This document shows, in pieces, positions 16,686 to 25,269 of a stretch of 53,426 bases of DNA. Within the stretch, counting starts at the first letter, position 1; every line of letters starts with the position of its first letter. The DNA is from an uncultured Eubacteriales bacterium. Its GTDB lineage: Bacteria; Bacillota; Clostridia; Oscillospirales; Oscillospiraceae. The notes under the pieces are model-generated. The model was not told the origin of the DNA and ran no database searches. It saw only the letters and a list, made by a program, of their open reading frames with translations. Where the stretch lies: the NCBI GenBank assembly GCA_900553805.1, contig USEU01000004.1:1-53426 (forward strand), given 5' to 3'. The translations under genes and the position numbers were made by a program.

Positions 16686-16955
16686 ATGAAGCTTGTGAAT
16701 ATCGGCTTTGGCAGCCTGGTCTCCGCCGGACGGATTTTGGCGGTGGTGGACCCCGACTCCGCCCCCATCAAGCGGGTGGTGCAGGAGGCCCGGGACCGGG
16801 GAATGCTCATCGACGCCTCCTATGGCCGCAAGACCAGGGCGGTGCTGCTGATGGATACCGACCATGTGATTCTGTCGGCGCTGACCACCCAGGCGGTGGG
16901 CGACCGCTGGCAGGGAAAATTGGGTGAAGAAGATATAGAGGAGCGTGCGCAATGA
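16686..16955 (+). CDS. remA: RemA-family DNA-binding protein (DUF370)
   Basis: 89 residues from the ATG at 16686, chosen over an in-frame GTG at 16677 because GAAGGGG (16671-16677) is well spaced and homologs start MKLVNIGFG. Shows the DUF370 core [24 protein letters not shown] and the strand pair around [19 protein letters not shown]. In Bacillus RemA activates matrix and osmoprotection genes; in Clostridia its role is less known. It overlaps gmk by 4 bp (ATGA). Confidence 0.93.
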   Translation: MKLVNIGFGSLVSAGRILAVVDPDSAPIKRVVQEARDRGMLIDASYGRKTRAVLLMDTDHVILSALTTQAVGDRWQGKLGEEDIEERAQ

Positions 16956-17509
16956 GCAAGGGAAAACTGATCGTGATCTCAGGGCCCTCCGGCGTGGGAA
17001 AGGGCACGGCGCTGAAGCTCGCCATGAGCCGGCGGCCCGGGCTGGCCTTTTCCGTTTCCGCCACCACCCGTCCCCCCCGCCCGGACGAGACGGAGGGCAA
17101 GAGCTATTTCTTCGTGACGGAGCCGCAGTTCCGGCAGATGATCGACCGGGGGGAATTTCTGGAATACGACGCCCACAACAAGGCGCTCTACGGCACCCTC
17201 TGGTCCCAGATCGAGAACCGGGGCGAGGGCGACATACTGCTGGACATCGACCCCATGGGCGCGAAGAAGGTCCGCGAGCGGGTGCCGGAGGCGGTGCTGA
17301 TCTTTGTGATGCCCCCCTCCGTTCAGGAGCTGGAGCGCCGCCTGCGGGGCCGGGGCGATACCCCGGAGGACCAGATTCAAATCCGCCTGGAGCGGGCAAA
17401 ATGGGAAATGGAGCAGCGCTTCTGGTACGACCACGTCGTGGTCAACGCCAACCTGGAGCAGTGCGCCGCCGATATAATTAAGATTATCGACTCCCCTTGC
17501 CTCCCCTGA
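16952..17509 (+). CDS. gmk: Guanylate kinase
   Basis: 185 residues. P-loop [10 protein letters not shown], the GMP-binding region ([37 protein letters not shown]) and [14 protein letters not shown] are clear. It phosphorylates GMP to GDP. The last codons (SPCLP and stop) lie in the hairpin of an intergenic repeat that begins at about 17496, so the present C-terminus seems partly supplied by repeat DNA. The family-typical [13 protein letters not shown] region is intact, so activity is expected. DIDPMG replaces the more usual DVQGA stretch. Confidence 0.95.
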   Translation: MSKGKLIVISGPSGVGKGTALKLAMSRRPGLAFSVSATTRPPRPDETEGKSYFFVTEPQFRQMIDRGEFLEYDAHNKALYGTLWSQIENRGEGDILLDIDPMGAKKVRERVPEAVLIFVMPPSVQELERRLRGRGDTPEDQIQIRLERAKWEMEQRFWYDHVVVNANLEQCAADIIKIIDSPCLP

Positions 17510-17545
17510 AAGGGGAGGTGGCGCGCGATGCGCGCCGGAGGGGTC
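17496..17545 (+). repeat. Hairpin repeat unit C, overlapping the end of gmk
   Basis: CCTCCCCT-GAA-AGGGGAGG (17500-17518), then GGCGCGC-GAT-GCGCGCC (17520-17536), then GGAGGGGTC. The layout (CTCCCC hairpin, TGGC, second hairpin, GGGGT) is the same as in repeat A and unit D. The gmk stop codon is in the loop of the first hairpin. Confidence 0.75.
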
Positions 17546-17582
17546 AGGCGCAGTACGCAGAATACCAATAAGAATGCGCCAA

Positions 17583-17881
17583 GGCGAATTCGTACAATCT
17601 CCCGCTGCCCCCTTTGGGGGTGGTGCGCCGCGCAGCGAATCAAGATGGTAATGATTGCCGATGGCAATCATACCTCTGTTTCGTGCCGCGTCAGCGGCAA
17701 AGGGGGTGCCGTTGGTATTTTTGAGTTGTTACCATTCAACGAACCACACCCCCTCTGCGACTCGCTAAGAGCCGCCTGACGGCGGTTGCTCGCTTGCATA
17801 GCGCCTGCGGGCGCTTAAGTCAGCCCTAACGGGCTGCCAGCTCCCCCATCGGGGAGCCAAGAGGGATTCTACGAATTCGCC
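17583..17881. repeat. Repeat copy B with 12-bp terminal inverted repeats
   Basis: 17605-17861 is the reverse complement of copy A with very few changes, plus about 60 bp extra (roughly 17622-17685) that includes its own inverted repeat (gattgccgatggcaatc). The element is bounded by perfect 12-bp inverted repeats, GGCGAATTCGTA at 17583-17594 and TACGAATTCGCC at 17870-17881. No coding frame is supported. It could be a non-autonomous mobile element (MITE-like) or a structured RNA or terminator module. Confidence 0.75.
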
Positions 17882-17916
17882 GTGGATTTCATAAAACCAT
17901 AACTGCCTACCGCAAA

Positions 17917-17963
17917 CCCCTCAGTCAGGCCTATGGCCTGCCAGCTCCCCTTTCAGGGGAGCT
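17917..17963 (-). repeat. Hairpin repeat unit D
   Basis: CAGGCC-TAT-GGCCTG (17926-17940) and AGCTCCCCT-TTC-AGGGGAGCT (17943-17963) joined by CC. It has the same two-hairpin design and joining bases as the right end of copy B (GTCAG...CTGCCAGCTCCCC). The 530-bp stretch between gmk and rpoZ thus consists mostly of repeat units C, B and D. Confidence 0.7.
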
Positions 17964-18039
17964 ACGCTAAACTTAAAAAAGCTTCCCGTCTCCCTTCGGG
18001 ATGCGGGGTTGCCATAAATTATTCTTTGGAGGCTTTGAT

Positions 18040-18246
18040 ATGCTTTATCCCCCTGTTGCTGATTTGCTGAAAACCGTTGAGAGCCGCTATCTGCTGGTGA
18101 ACCTGGTGGCGCACCGCGCCCGTCAGATCGCCGCCGAGGCGGAGGCTCTCCAGGAAGATCTTCCCGAAAAGCCTGTCACCATGGCCATTCAGGAGGTTGC
18201 CGAGGGCAAGCTCACCGGCTACGTCAAGGACGAATACAAGAACTGA
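18040..18246 (+). CDS. rpoZ: RNA polymerase omega subunit
   Basis: 68 residues from the ATG at 18040 (TTGGAGG about 7 nt upstream); an in-frame ATG at 18001 would add residues unlike the family. MLYPPVADLLKTVESRYLLVNLVAHRARQI matches omega, including the RYLLVNLVAHRARQI helix that contacts the beta-prime subunit. Omega helps assemble RNA polymerase. The position between gmk and priA is standard in Firmicutes, though separated here from gmk by a repeat island. Confidence 0.92.
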   Translation: MLYPPVADLLKTVESRYLLVNLVAHRARQIAAEAEALQEDLPEKPVTMAIQEVAEGKLTGYVKDEYKN

Positions 18247-18266
18247 TACCATGATTCGGAGGGCTT

Positions 18267-20714
18267 ATGATCGGGAAAATCGCTGTTTCCGCGGCTGTTT
18301 TTGCCATTGACAAGCCCTATTCCTACCGCGTCCCGGAGGGAATGGAGCTGCTGCCCGGCCACCGGGTCCAGTTGCCCTTCGGCCGGGCCAACAAAATGAG
18401 CGAGGGCATCGTCCTTTCCGTGGAAGCGGGAGACGAAACGGGGCTGAAGGAGGTCGCACGGGTGCTGGACGATGCGCCCATGCTCACCCGCCGCCAGCTC
18501 CAGCTGGCCGCCTTTTTGCGGGAGCGGTATTTCTGCACCTATTTTGACGCCGCCCGGGCCATGCTCCCGGCAGGGGCGTGGTTCCACACCAAGGTCACCT
18601 TTTCCCTCACCGCCGACCGCAGCTGGTCCGCCGCCGCCATCCGCAAGGAGGGGGCCAGGGACATTCTGAAGCTGCTGGAATCCCTGGGGGGAGAAGCCCA
18701 AGAGGAGGCCCTCCACCCGGCTGCCGCCTCGGACGAGGTTTTCGCCGCCGCGCTGGAATATCTGCTGCGCAAGAAATGGATTGCCACCCAGCAGGACTTC
18801 CGCCCCCGGATCGGGGACAAGACCGAGCAGGTGGCTACCCTGGCCGTCCCCGGGGAGCAGGCATTGGATTTTGCCGCCTCCCGTCCTCGCTCCGCCGCCA
18901 TGCAGCGCAGCGTTCTGGAGCTGCTGGCCAGTGTGGGCAGCGGAGCGGTGAAGGATATCTGCTATTACACCGGCGCTTCCCCCGCCACCCTGCGGCGGCT
19001 GGAGGCGCTGGGCTACGTCGCCCTCTCCCAGCGGGGCGTGCTCCGCTGCCGGGAGATCCGGCCCGCCCACATTGCCGGGCCGCTGACCCTCAGCCCTGAG
19101 CAGCAGGCCGCCTTCGAGGGCCTGCGCGGCCAGCTGGACCGCCCGGATCCCGGCGTGGCGCTGCTGTACGGCGTCACCGGCTCCGGCAAGACCTCCGTGT
19201 ACATCCGCCTGATCCAGCACTGCCTGGACCGGGGGAAGGCCGCGCTGCTGCTGGTGCCGGAAATCGCGCTGACGCCTCAGCTTCTGGGGCTGCTGGCGGC
19301 CTGGTTCGGCCAGCAGGTGGCGGTGCTCCACAGCAGCCTGGGCATGGGTGAGCGGTACGACCAATGGAAGCGGGTCAAGAGCGGCGACGCCAAGGTGATC
19401 GTGGGCACCCGCTCCGCCGTGTTCGCCCCCAGCGAGAACCTGGGCGTCATCATCCTGGACGAGGAGCAGGAGCATTCCTATAAATCCGAAAATTCCCCCC
19501 GCTACTGCGCCCGCGAGGTGGCCATGTGGCGGGGCGTGAAGGAAAATACCCTGGTGCTGCTCGGCTCTGCCACCCCCAGCGTGGAGAGTATGTATCACGC
19601 CAAAAAAGGGGATTATTCCCTGTATACCCTGCGCAGCCGCTACAACGGACGCCCTCTGCCCCAGGTGGAGATCGTGGACATGCGCGAGGAGATCCGGCTG
19701 GGCAACGACCTGACCCTCAGCGGCCCTCTGCGCCAGCAGCTTTACGACAACTGGCAGTCCGGCGGTCAGACGGTGCTGCTGCTCAACCGCCGGGGCAACA
19801 GCCGCGCGCTGGTGTGCGTGGATTGCCGGGAGGTGCCTCAGTGCCCCCGGTGCTCCCTGGCCATGACCTACCACAGCGCCAACAACCGGCTGATGTGCCA
19901 CTACTGCGGCTTTTCCCAGCCGGTCCCCCGCCGCTGCCCCAAGTGCGGCGGCCCGCTGAAGCCCCTGGGCACCGGCACCCAGAAGGTGGAGCAGGAGCTG
20001 AAAACGCTTTTCCCGGACATGACGGTGGATCGGATGGACGCCGACACCGTCAGCGCCGTGAATACCCATGAAAAGATTCTGGAGCATTTCCAGAAGGAAC
20101 ATGTGGCGGTGCTCCTGGGCACCCAGATGGTGGCCAAGGGGCTGAATCTGCCCCGGGTCACCCTGGTGGGAGTGCTGGACGCCGACCTCTCGCTGTACAC
20201 CGGGGGCTACCGGGCGGGCGAGACCACCTTCAACCTGCTGACCCAGGTGGTGGGCCGGGCCGGACGGGGCGAAGATCCCGGCCGGGCAGTGCTGCAAACC
20301 ATGGCCCCCAATCACCGGCTGATCCAGCTGGCCGCCAGCCAGGATTACGACGGGTTTTATGACCTGGAGATCCAGCTGCGCCAGCTCCAAAGCGCGCCCC
20401 CCTTCGGCGACCGGCTGATGGTCACCTTCCAGGGGGAGGACGAGACGGCCGTGGTCCGCGGCGCGGTGAAATTCCGGGACAGCCTGGTGCAGTGCCTGGC
20501 TCAGCCGGAGTATGCCGCCCAGCGGGTCACCGTCCTTGGCCCGGCTCCCTGCCCGGTGCCGAAGATCAATTACCACTACCGCCACCGGCTCACCGTATGC
20601 GGCGACATGGACCGCCCCATGCGCTTTCTCATCGCCTGGCTGCTCCAGCAGTTCGGCAAAGATAAGGACAGCCGCGGCGTCAGCGCCTTTGCGGATGTAA
20701 ACGGCTTTGAATAA
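18267..20714 (+). CDS. priA: Primosomal replication-restart helicase PriA
   Basis: 815 residues. N-terminal 3'-DNA-binding domain (about 1-105), winged-helix region, helicase lobe with Walker A GVTGSGKT (about 302-309) and a DEEQ Walker B (398-401; most PriA proteins have DEEH). The zinc-binding insertion has Cys 517/520, 526/529, 544/547 and 557/560, followed by helicase lobe 2 and the C-terminal domain. It reloads the replisome at stalled forks. CGGAGGG lies before the ATG. coaBC, often found between rpoZ and priA, is absent. Confidence 0.95.
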   Translation: MIGKIAVSAAVFAIDKPYSYRVPEGMELLPGHRVQLPFGRANKMSEGIVLSVEAGDETGLKEVARVLDDAPMLTRRQLQLAAFLRERYFCTYFDAARAMLPAGAWFHTKVTFSLTADRSWSAAAIRKEGARDILKLLESLGGEAQEEALHPAAASDEVFAAALEYLLRKKWIATQQDFRPRIGDKTEQVATLAVPGEQALDFAASRPRSAAMQRSVLELLASVGSGAVKDICYYTGASPATLRRLEALGYVALSQRGVLRCREIRPAHIAGPLTLSPEQQAAFEGLRGQLDRPDPGVALLYGVTGSGKTSVYIRLIQHCLDRGKAALLLVPEIALTPQLLGLLAAWFGQQVAVLHSSLGMGERYDQWKRVKSGDAKVIVGTRSAVFAPSENLGVIILDEEQEHSYKSENSPRYCAREVAMWRGVKENTLVLLGSATPSVESMYHAKKGDYSLYTLRSRYNGRPLPQVEIVDMREEIRLGNDLTLSGPLRQQLYDNWQSGGQTVLLLNRRGNSRALVCVDCREVPQCPRCSLAMTYHSANNRLMCHYCGFSQPVPRRCPKCGGPLKPLGTGTQKVEQELKTLFPDMTVDRMDADTVSAVNTHEKILEHFQKEHVAVLLGTQMVAKGLNLPRVTLVGVLDADLSLYTGGYRAGETTFNLLTQVVGRAGRGEDPGRAVLQTMAPNHRLIQLAASQDYDGFYDLEIQLRQLQSAPPFGDRLMVTFQGEDETAVVRGAVKFRDSLVQCLAQPEYAAQRVTVLGPAPCPVPKINYHYRHRLTVCGDMDRPMRFLIAWLLQQFGKDKDSRGVSAFADVNGFE

Positions 20715-20744
20715 GCGAAAGATAATAGATTTAGGAGACAAAAC

Positions 20745-21230
20745 ATGGGATTACGTAGAATTCTGACCGCCGAGGATCCGGCGCTGCACAAGGTTTGCAG
20801 GCCGGTGGAGAAATTTGACCGCCGCCTGCACCGGCTGCTGGACGACATGCAGCAGACCCTGGCCGAGGCCAACGGCGTTGGCCTGGCTGCCCCTCAGGTG
20901 GGCATTCTGCGCCGGGTGGTGATCGTGGACACCGGCGAGGAAATTCTGGAGCTGGTGAACCCGGAGCTGCTGGAGACCAGCGGCGAGCAGGAGGGGGCCG
21001 AGGGCTGCCTCAGCGTACCGGGGAAATACGGCCTGGTGAAGCGTCCCAATTACGCCAAGGTCCGGGCCCAGGACCGCAACGGCGAATGGTTTGAGGCCGA
21101 GGGCGAGGAGCTGATCGCCCGCTGCTTCTGCCACGAACTGGACCATCTGGACGGCATTATGTACACCGAGATCATGGAGCGCTTCCTGACGGAGGAAGAG
21201 CTGGAGGCGGAAGCGGAGGAATCCAATTGA
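20745..21230 (+). CDS. def: Peptide deformylase
   Basis: 161 residues with all three active-site motifs: GVGLAAPQVG (about 44-53), EGCLSVPG with zinc ligand Cys88, and HELDH with His130, His134 and catalytic Glu131. It removes the formyl group from nascent proteins. TTAGGAG precedes the ATG. Its stop overlaps the TTG start of fmt, so formylation and deformylation genes are coupled. Confidence 0.96.
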   Translation: MGLRRILTAEDPALHKVCRPVEKFDRRLHRLLDDMQQTLAEANGVGLAAPQVGILRRVVIVDTGEEILELVNPELLETSGEQEGAEGCLSVPGKYGLVKRPNYAKVRAQDRNGEWFEAEGEELIARCFCHELDHLDGIMYTEIMERFLTEEELEAEAEESN

Positions 21231-22138
21231 GAGTGGTATTCATGGGCACGCCGGACATCGCGGCCACCTGCCTGAAGCAGATCTTAAGCGACGGCTTTGA
21301 CGTGGTGGGCGTCTACACCCAGCCGGACCGCCCCAAGGGGCGGGGCATGAAGCTGGTGGCCTCCCCGGTAAAGCAGATCGCCCAGGCGGCTGGGATCCCC
21401 GTCTACCAGCCGGAAAACTTCCGGGAGGAGGAGACGGTGCGGCAGCTGCGGGACTTGAAGCCCGATGTGTGCGCCGTGGTGGCCTATGGCCGCATCCTGC
21501 CCCAGAAGGTACTGGATGTGCCCAGGCTGGGCTGCATCAATATCCACGCCAGCATCCTGCCCAAATACCGCGGCTCCGCGCCCTATCAGTGGGCGGTGCT
21601 GGACGGACTGACCGAAACCGGCGTGACCGCCATGTATCTGGTGCGGGAAATGGACGCCGGAGACATCATCGACGTGAGCAGGACTCCCATCGGCGAAAAC
21701 GAGACCGCCGGGGAGCTGCTGGACCGTCTGGCCGTGCTGGGCGCGGCGCTGCTGAGCAAGACCCTTTCCCGGCTTTCCGCCGGTGAAACGCTGCCCCACA
21801 CCGCTCAGGACGAAAGTCAGGTCTCCTATGCCCCCATGCTGGACAAGAGCATGTGCCCCATCGATTGGAGCAAGTCCGCCCGGCAGGTGCACGACCAGGT
21901 GCGGGGGCTGCATCCCTGGCCGGTAGCCACCATGGAGCTGAACGGCAAGCAGTTTAAAGTACACGAAACCAGGGTCGTCCCGGGACGCGGCGCGCCGGGC
22001 ACCGTCCTGGAGCTGAATAAAAACGGCCTGGTCATTGCCTGCGGCCAGGACGCGGTGGAGATCCGTTCCCTCCAGGCCGAGGGCGGCAAGCGCATGAGCG
22101 CGGCGGACTATTTCCGCGGGCATCCCCTGCAAGGCTGA
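21227..22138 (+). CDS. fmt: Methionyl-tRNA formyltransferase
   Basis: 303 residues starting MRVVFMGTPDIAATCL from a TTG codon at 21227; GGAGGAA upstream and the family-typical start support this. The formyl-transfer core has NIHASILPKYRGSAPYQWA with the catalytic Asn and His, and a C-terminal tRNA-binding domain follows (about 205-303). It formylates initiator Met-tRNA. It overlaps def before it and shares TGATG with rsmB after it. Confidence 0.96.
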   Translation: MRVVFMGTPDIAATCLKQILSDGFDVVGVYTQPDRPKGRGMKLVASPVKQIAQAAGIPVYQPENFREEETVRQLRDLKPDVCAVVAYGRILPQKVLDVPRLGCINIHASILPKYRGSAPYQWAVLDGLTETGVTAMYLVREMDAGDIIDVSRTPIGENETAGELLDRLAVLGAALLSKTLSRLSAGETLPHTAQDESQVSYAPMLDKSMCPIDWSKSARQVHDQVRGLHPWPVATMELNGKQFKVHETRVVPGRGAPGTVLELNKNGLVIACGQDAVEIRSLQAEGGKRMSAADYFRGHPLQG

Positions 22139-23451
22139 TGGGCGCCCGGGAAACGGCGCTGAACGCGCTGATCGCCTGCCGCAAAAACGGGGCCTGGTCC
22201 AACGGCGCGCTGAAGCAGCTGATCGCCCGGGACCGGCTGGACAGCCGGGACGCGGCGCTGGCTGCCCGGCTGTGCTACGGCGTGATGCAGAACCGGGCGA
22301 AGCTGGATTTTTACCTGCGGCAGATGCTCACCGGCAAGCTCTCCGGGCTGCACCCGGTGGTGCGGGACATTCTCCACCTGGGGCTGTATCAGCTCCGGGA
22401 GCTGGATAAGATTCCCGCCAGCGCCGCCGTGAACGAATCGGTGGAGCTGGCCAGAAAATACTGTCCCAGGCAGAAAAACGCCCCGGCGCTGGTGAACGCC
22501 GTGCTGCGCACCGCGGTGCGCACCCTTGGCTCCTGGCAGGAGCCGACCTCCTATGCCGATCGGTACAGCCACCCGGAGGCGCTGATCGCTCTGCTGAAGC
22601 AGAGCCTGCCCAAGGGGCAGCTGGAACCCATGCTCATTGCGGACAACACCATCCCCCCCATTACCATCCAGGTAAACACCCTGAAAACCGATCCGCAGGC
22701 GCTGGAAAGCGCCCTTATATCCCACGGCGTCACCTGTGCCCGGCACCGCTGGATGACGGACTGCCTTGTCCTTACCAACGCGGGCAATCTGGAGCATCTG
22801 GAGGAATTCCGCGCCGGGCTGTTTTACGTCCAGGACCCCGCCTCCCGCCTGAGCGTCCAGTGCGCCGGGCTACAGGAGGGCTGGCAGGTGCTGGACTGCT
22901 GCGCCGCCCCCGGCGGCAAGAGCTTTGCCGCCTGCCTTTCCATGAAGGACACCGGGAAAATCATTTCCTGCGATGTCTACCCCCACAAGGCGGAGCTGAT
23001 CGCGGCGGGGGCAAAGCGGCTGGGATTTGACAATATCGTCCCGCTGTGCCGGGACGCCACCCAGGATCGTGCGGACTGGACTGGAGCCTTTGACGCGGTG
23101 ATCGTGGACGCTCCCTGCTCCGGCTTAGGCATTATCCGCAAAAAGCCGGACATCCGATACAAGGCCCTGGCGCAGACAGAGCAGCTGCCCGCTTTGCAGG
23201 AGAATATCCTCGCCGTGCAGTCCCGGTTTGTCCGCCCCGGCGGGGTGCTGATGTACTCCACCTGCACCGTGCTGCCCAGAGAAAACGAGCAGGTGGTGGC
23301 GCGCTTTCTGGAAGCCCACCCTGACTTTTACCGGGAGCCGCTGGCGCTGCCGGAGGTGTTCCCCCGAAATGAATCCGGGATGCTGACCTTGATCCCCGGC
23401 CAATACGATACCGACGGCTTCTTCATCTGCCGTCTGCGGAGGAAGCAATGA
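22138..23451 (+). CDS. rsmB: 16S rRNA (cytosine-C5) methyltransferase RsmB
   Basis: 437 residues: NusB-like N-terminal domain (about 1-140) and a Rossmann methyltransferase with the SAM motif LDCCAAPGGKS and the two catalytic cysteines in DAPCSGLG and MYSTCTV. It methylates C967 (E. coli numbering) of 16S rRNA. Translation is coupled to fmt by TGATG and to rlmN by ATGA. The zinc metallopeptidase gene often located here in Firmicutes is missing. Confidence 0.95.
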   Translation: MGARETALNALIACRKNGAWSNGALKQLIARDRLDSRDAALAARLCYGVMQNRAKLDFYLRQMLTGKLSGLHPVVRDILHLGLYQLRELDKIPASAAVNESVELARKYCPRQKNAPALVNAVLRTAVRTLGSWQEPTSYADRYSHPEALIALLKQSLPKGQLEPMLIADNTIPPITIQVNTLKTDPQALESALISHGVTCARHRWMTDCLVLTNAGNLEHLEEFRAGLFYVQDPASRLSVQCAGLQEGWQVLDCCAAPGGKSFAACLSMKDTGKIISCDVYPHKAELIAAGAKRLGFDNIVPLCRDATQDRADWTGAFDAVIVDAPCSGLGIIRKKPDIRYKALAQTEQLPALQENILAVQSRFVRPGGVLMYSTCTVLPRENEQVVARFLEAHPDFYREPLALPEVFPRNESGMLTLIPGQYDTDGFFICRLRRKQ

Positions 23452-24485
23452 ATCTGAAATCCATGACCCTCCCGGAGCTGTCCGAAGCCCTGAAGGCAAT
23501 GGGGCAGCCCGCCTTCCGCGCCAGGCAGCTGTATACCTGGCTGCACCGGGGGGTGCGCTCTTATGAGGAGATGACCAATCTTCCCGCCGCCCTGCGGGAG
23601 CGGCTGGAGCGGGAAGCCCCGATCCTCCCGCCCACGGTGGTGCGCCGCCAGGAATCCGCCCGGGACGGCACCATCAAATACCTCTGGCAGCTGGCCGACG
23701 GCAACTGCGTGGAGACGGTGCTCATGCGCTACCACTACGGCAATACCGTGTGCATCTCCACCGAGGTGGGCTGCCGGATGGGCTGCGCCTTCTGCGCCTC
23801 CACCATCGGCGGCCTGGTGCGGCGGCTGGAGCCCAGTGAAATGCTGGACGAGGTGCTGTTCACCCAGGTGGATTCCGGCCTGCCCATCTCCCACATCGTG
23901 CTCATGGGCATTGGGGAGCCGCTGGACAATTTTGACAATGTGATGCGGTTTTTGGAGCTGGTGAACAGCCCGGAGGGAATGAACATCTCCATGCGGCACA
24001 TCAGCCTTTCCACCTGCGGCCTGGTGCCGAAGATCGACGAGCTGGCGAAGCGGAAATTGCAGCTGACCCTGTCCGTCTCCCTCCACGCGCCCAACGACGC
24101 CATCCGCGATACCATCATGCCGGTGAACCGGGCCTATCCCAGTGAGGCGCTGCTGGATGCCTGCCGCCGGTATTACCAGGCCACCTCCCGGCGTATTTCC
24201 TTTGAATACGCCATGATCGACGGCGTGAACGACTCCGTGGAGAATGCCAAAGAGCTGATCCGGCGGCTGAAGGGCCTGCCGGCCCACTTCAATCTGATCC
24301 CGCTGAACCATGTGGAGGAAAGCCCGTTAAAGCCCAGCAGCCGCGCTGCCGTGGCCGCCTTCCAGAAGACCCTGGAGGACGCCGGGATCCCCGCCACTGT
24401 CCGCCGCACCCTGGGCGGCGATATCGATGCCTCCTGCGGGCAGCTGCGCAGAAAGTACACGCGGCAAGAGCAGGAAACTTCCTAG
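23448..24485 (+). CDS. rlmN: Dual-specificity RNA methyltransferase RlmN
   Basis: 345 residues, a radical-SAM enzyme with the cluster cysteines C109, C113 and C116 in CRMGCAFC, the GEPLDN SAM-contact motif, and the conserved C-terminal Cys in DIDASCGQL that forms the methyl-transfer intermediate. It makes m2A in 23S rRNA (A2503) and in some tRNAs. It overlaps rsmB by 4 bp. Confidence 0.96.
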   Translation: MNLKSMTLPELSEALKAMGQPAFRARQLYTWLHRGVRSYEEMTNLPAALRERLEREAPILPPTVVRRQESARDGTIKYLWQLADGNCVETVLMRYHYGNTVCISTEVGCRMGCAFCASTIGGLVRRLEPSEMLDEVLFTQVDSGLPISHIVLMGIGEPLDNFDNVMRFLELVNSPEGMNISMRHISLSTCGLVPKIDELAKRKLQLTLSVSLHAPNDAIRDTIMPVNRAYPSEALLDACRRYYQATSRRISFEYAMIDGVNDSVENAKELIRRLKGLPAHFNLIPLNHVEESPLKPSSRAAVAAFQKTLEDAGIPATVRRTLGGDIDASCGQLRRKYTRQEQETS

Positions 24486-24508
24486 AAAAACAGACGAGGT
24501 GATCGCCC

Positions 24509-25240
24509 ATGCAGAGCTGGGGCTTGACGGACAAGGGCTGTGTCCGTAAAATGAATCAGGACGCCTATGAGATCCGGCAGCTGGACCGCAGCACGCTGCT
24601 GTGCGTGGTGTGCGACGGCATGGGCGGCGCGAAATCCGGCAACATTGCCAGTACCCTGGCGGTGGATGTGTTTGCCCAGGAGATCCAGCGCACCTGGACG
24701 CCCAACATGGAATGGGACAAGGCCGACCAGATCCTGAAAAACGCCGTCAAGCTGGCCAATTTCACGGTCTACGACCAGGCCAACCAATTTGAGGAATTCA
24801 GCGGCATGGGCACCACCCTGGTGGCCGCCCTGGTGCGGGGCCGGCGGGTGAGCATCGTCAACGTGGGCGACAGCCGGGCCTACGTCATCAATCAGAAGGG
24901 CATCCGTCAAATCACCCGGGATCACAGCGTGGTGCAGATGATGGTTGACCGGGGAGAGCTGACCCCGGAAATGGCCAAGGTCTACCCCGGCAAAAATCTG
25001 ATCACCCGGGCTGTGGGTACGGAAATGACCGTGCTGTGTGATATTTTCCGTCAGGAGCTTTCCAAGGGGGATTTCCTCCTGCTGTGCTCCGACGGTCTGA
25101 GCAATTTGATGGACGACCAAGAGATCCTCTTCGAGGTGGTCCACGGGGTCAACAAGGAGCGCTGCTGCAAGCGTCTGCTGGACATTGCCGTCTCCCGCGG
25201 TTCCCCGGATAACGTGACCAGCATTCTGGTCAGCGTATAA
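24509..25240 (+). CDS. stp: PP2C-type serine/threonine phosphatase (Stp/PrpC)
   Basis: 243 residues. The PP2C metal-binding motifs are present: DKGCVRKMNQD, VVCDGMGGAKSG, NVGDSRAYV, CSDGLSN and SPDNVT. It removes phosphates placed by the PASTA kinase encoded next, a pair that tunes wall synthesis and division. ACGAGGTGAT precedes the ATG; the kinase starts 29 nt later. Confidence 0.95.
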   Translation: MQSWGLTDKGCVRKMNQDAYEIRQLDRSTLLCVVCDGMGGAKSGNIASTLAVDVFAQEIQRTWTPNMEWDKADQILKNAVKLANFTVYDQANQFEEFSGMGTTLVAALVRGRRVSIVNVGDSRAYVINQKGIRQITRDHSVVQMMVDRGELTPEMAKVYPGKNLITRAVGTEMTVLCDIFRQELSKGDFLLLCSDGLSNLMDDQEILFEVVHGVNKERCCKRLLDIAVSRGSPDNVTSILVSV

Positions 25241-25269
25241 AAGCGGTTTGCGAAAGGAGCCTATCTTAT

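Noticed and set aside
18219..20741. 840-codon minus-strand frame over priA
   Set aside because: Antisense shadow of priA, which has all expected motifs.
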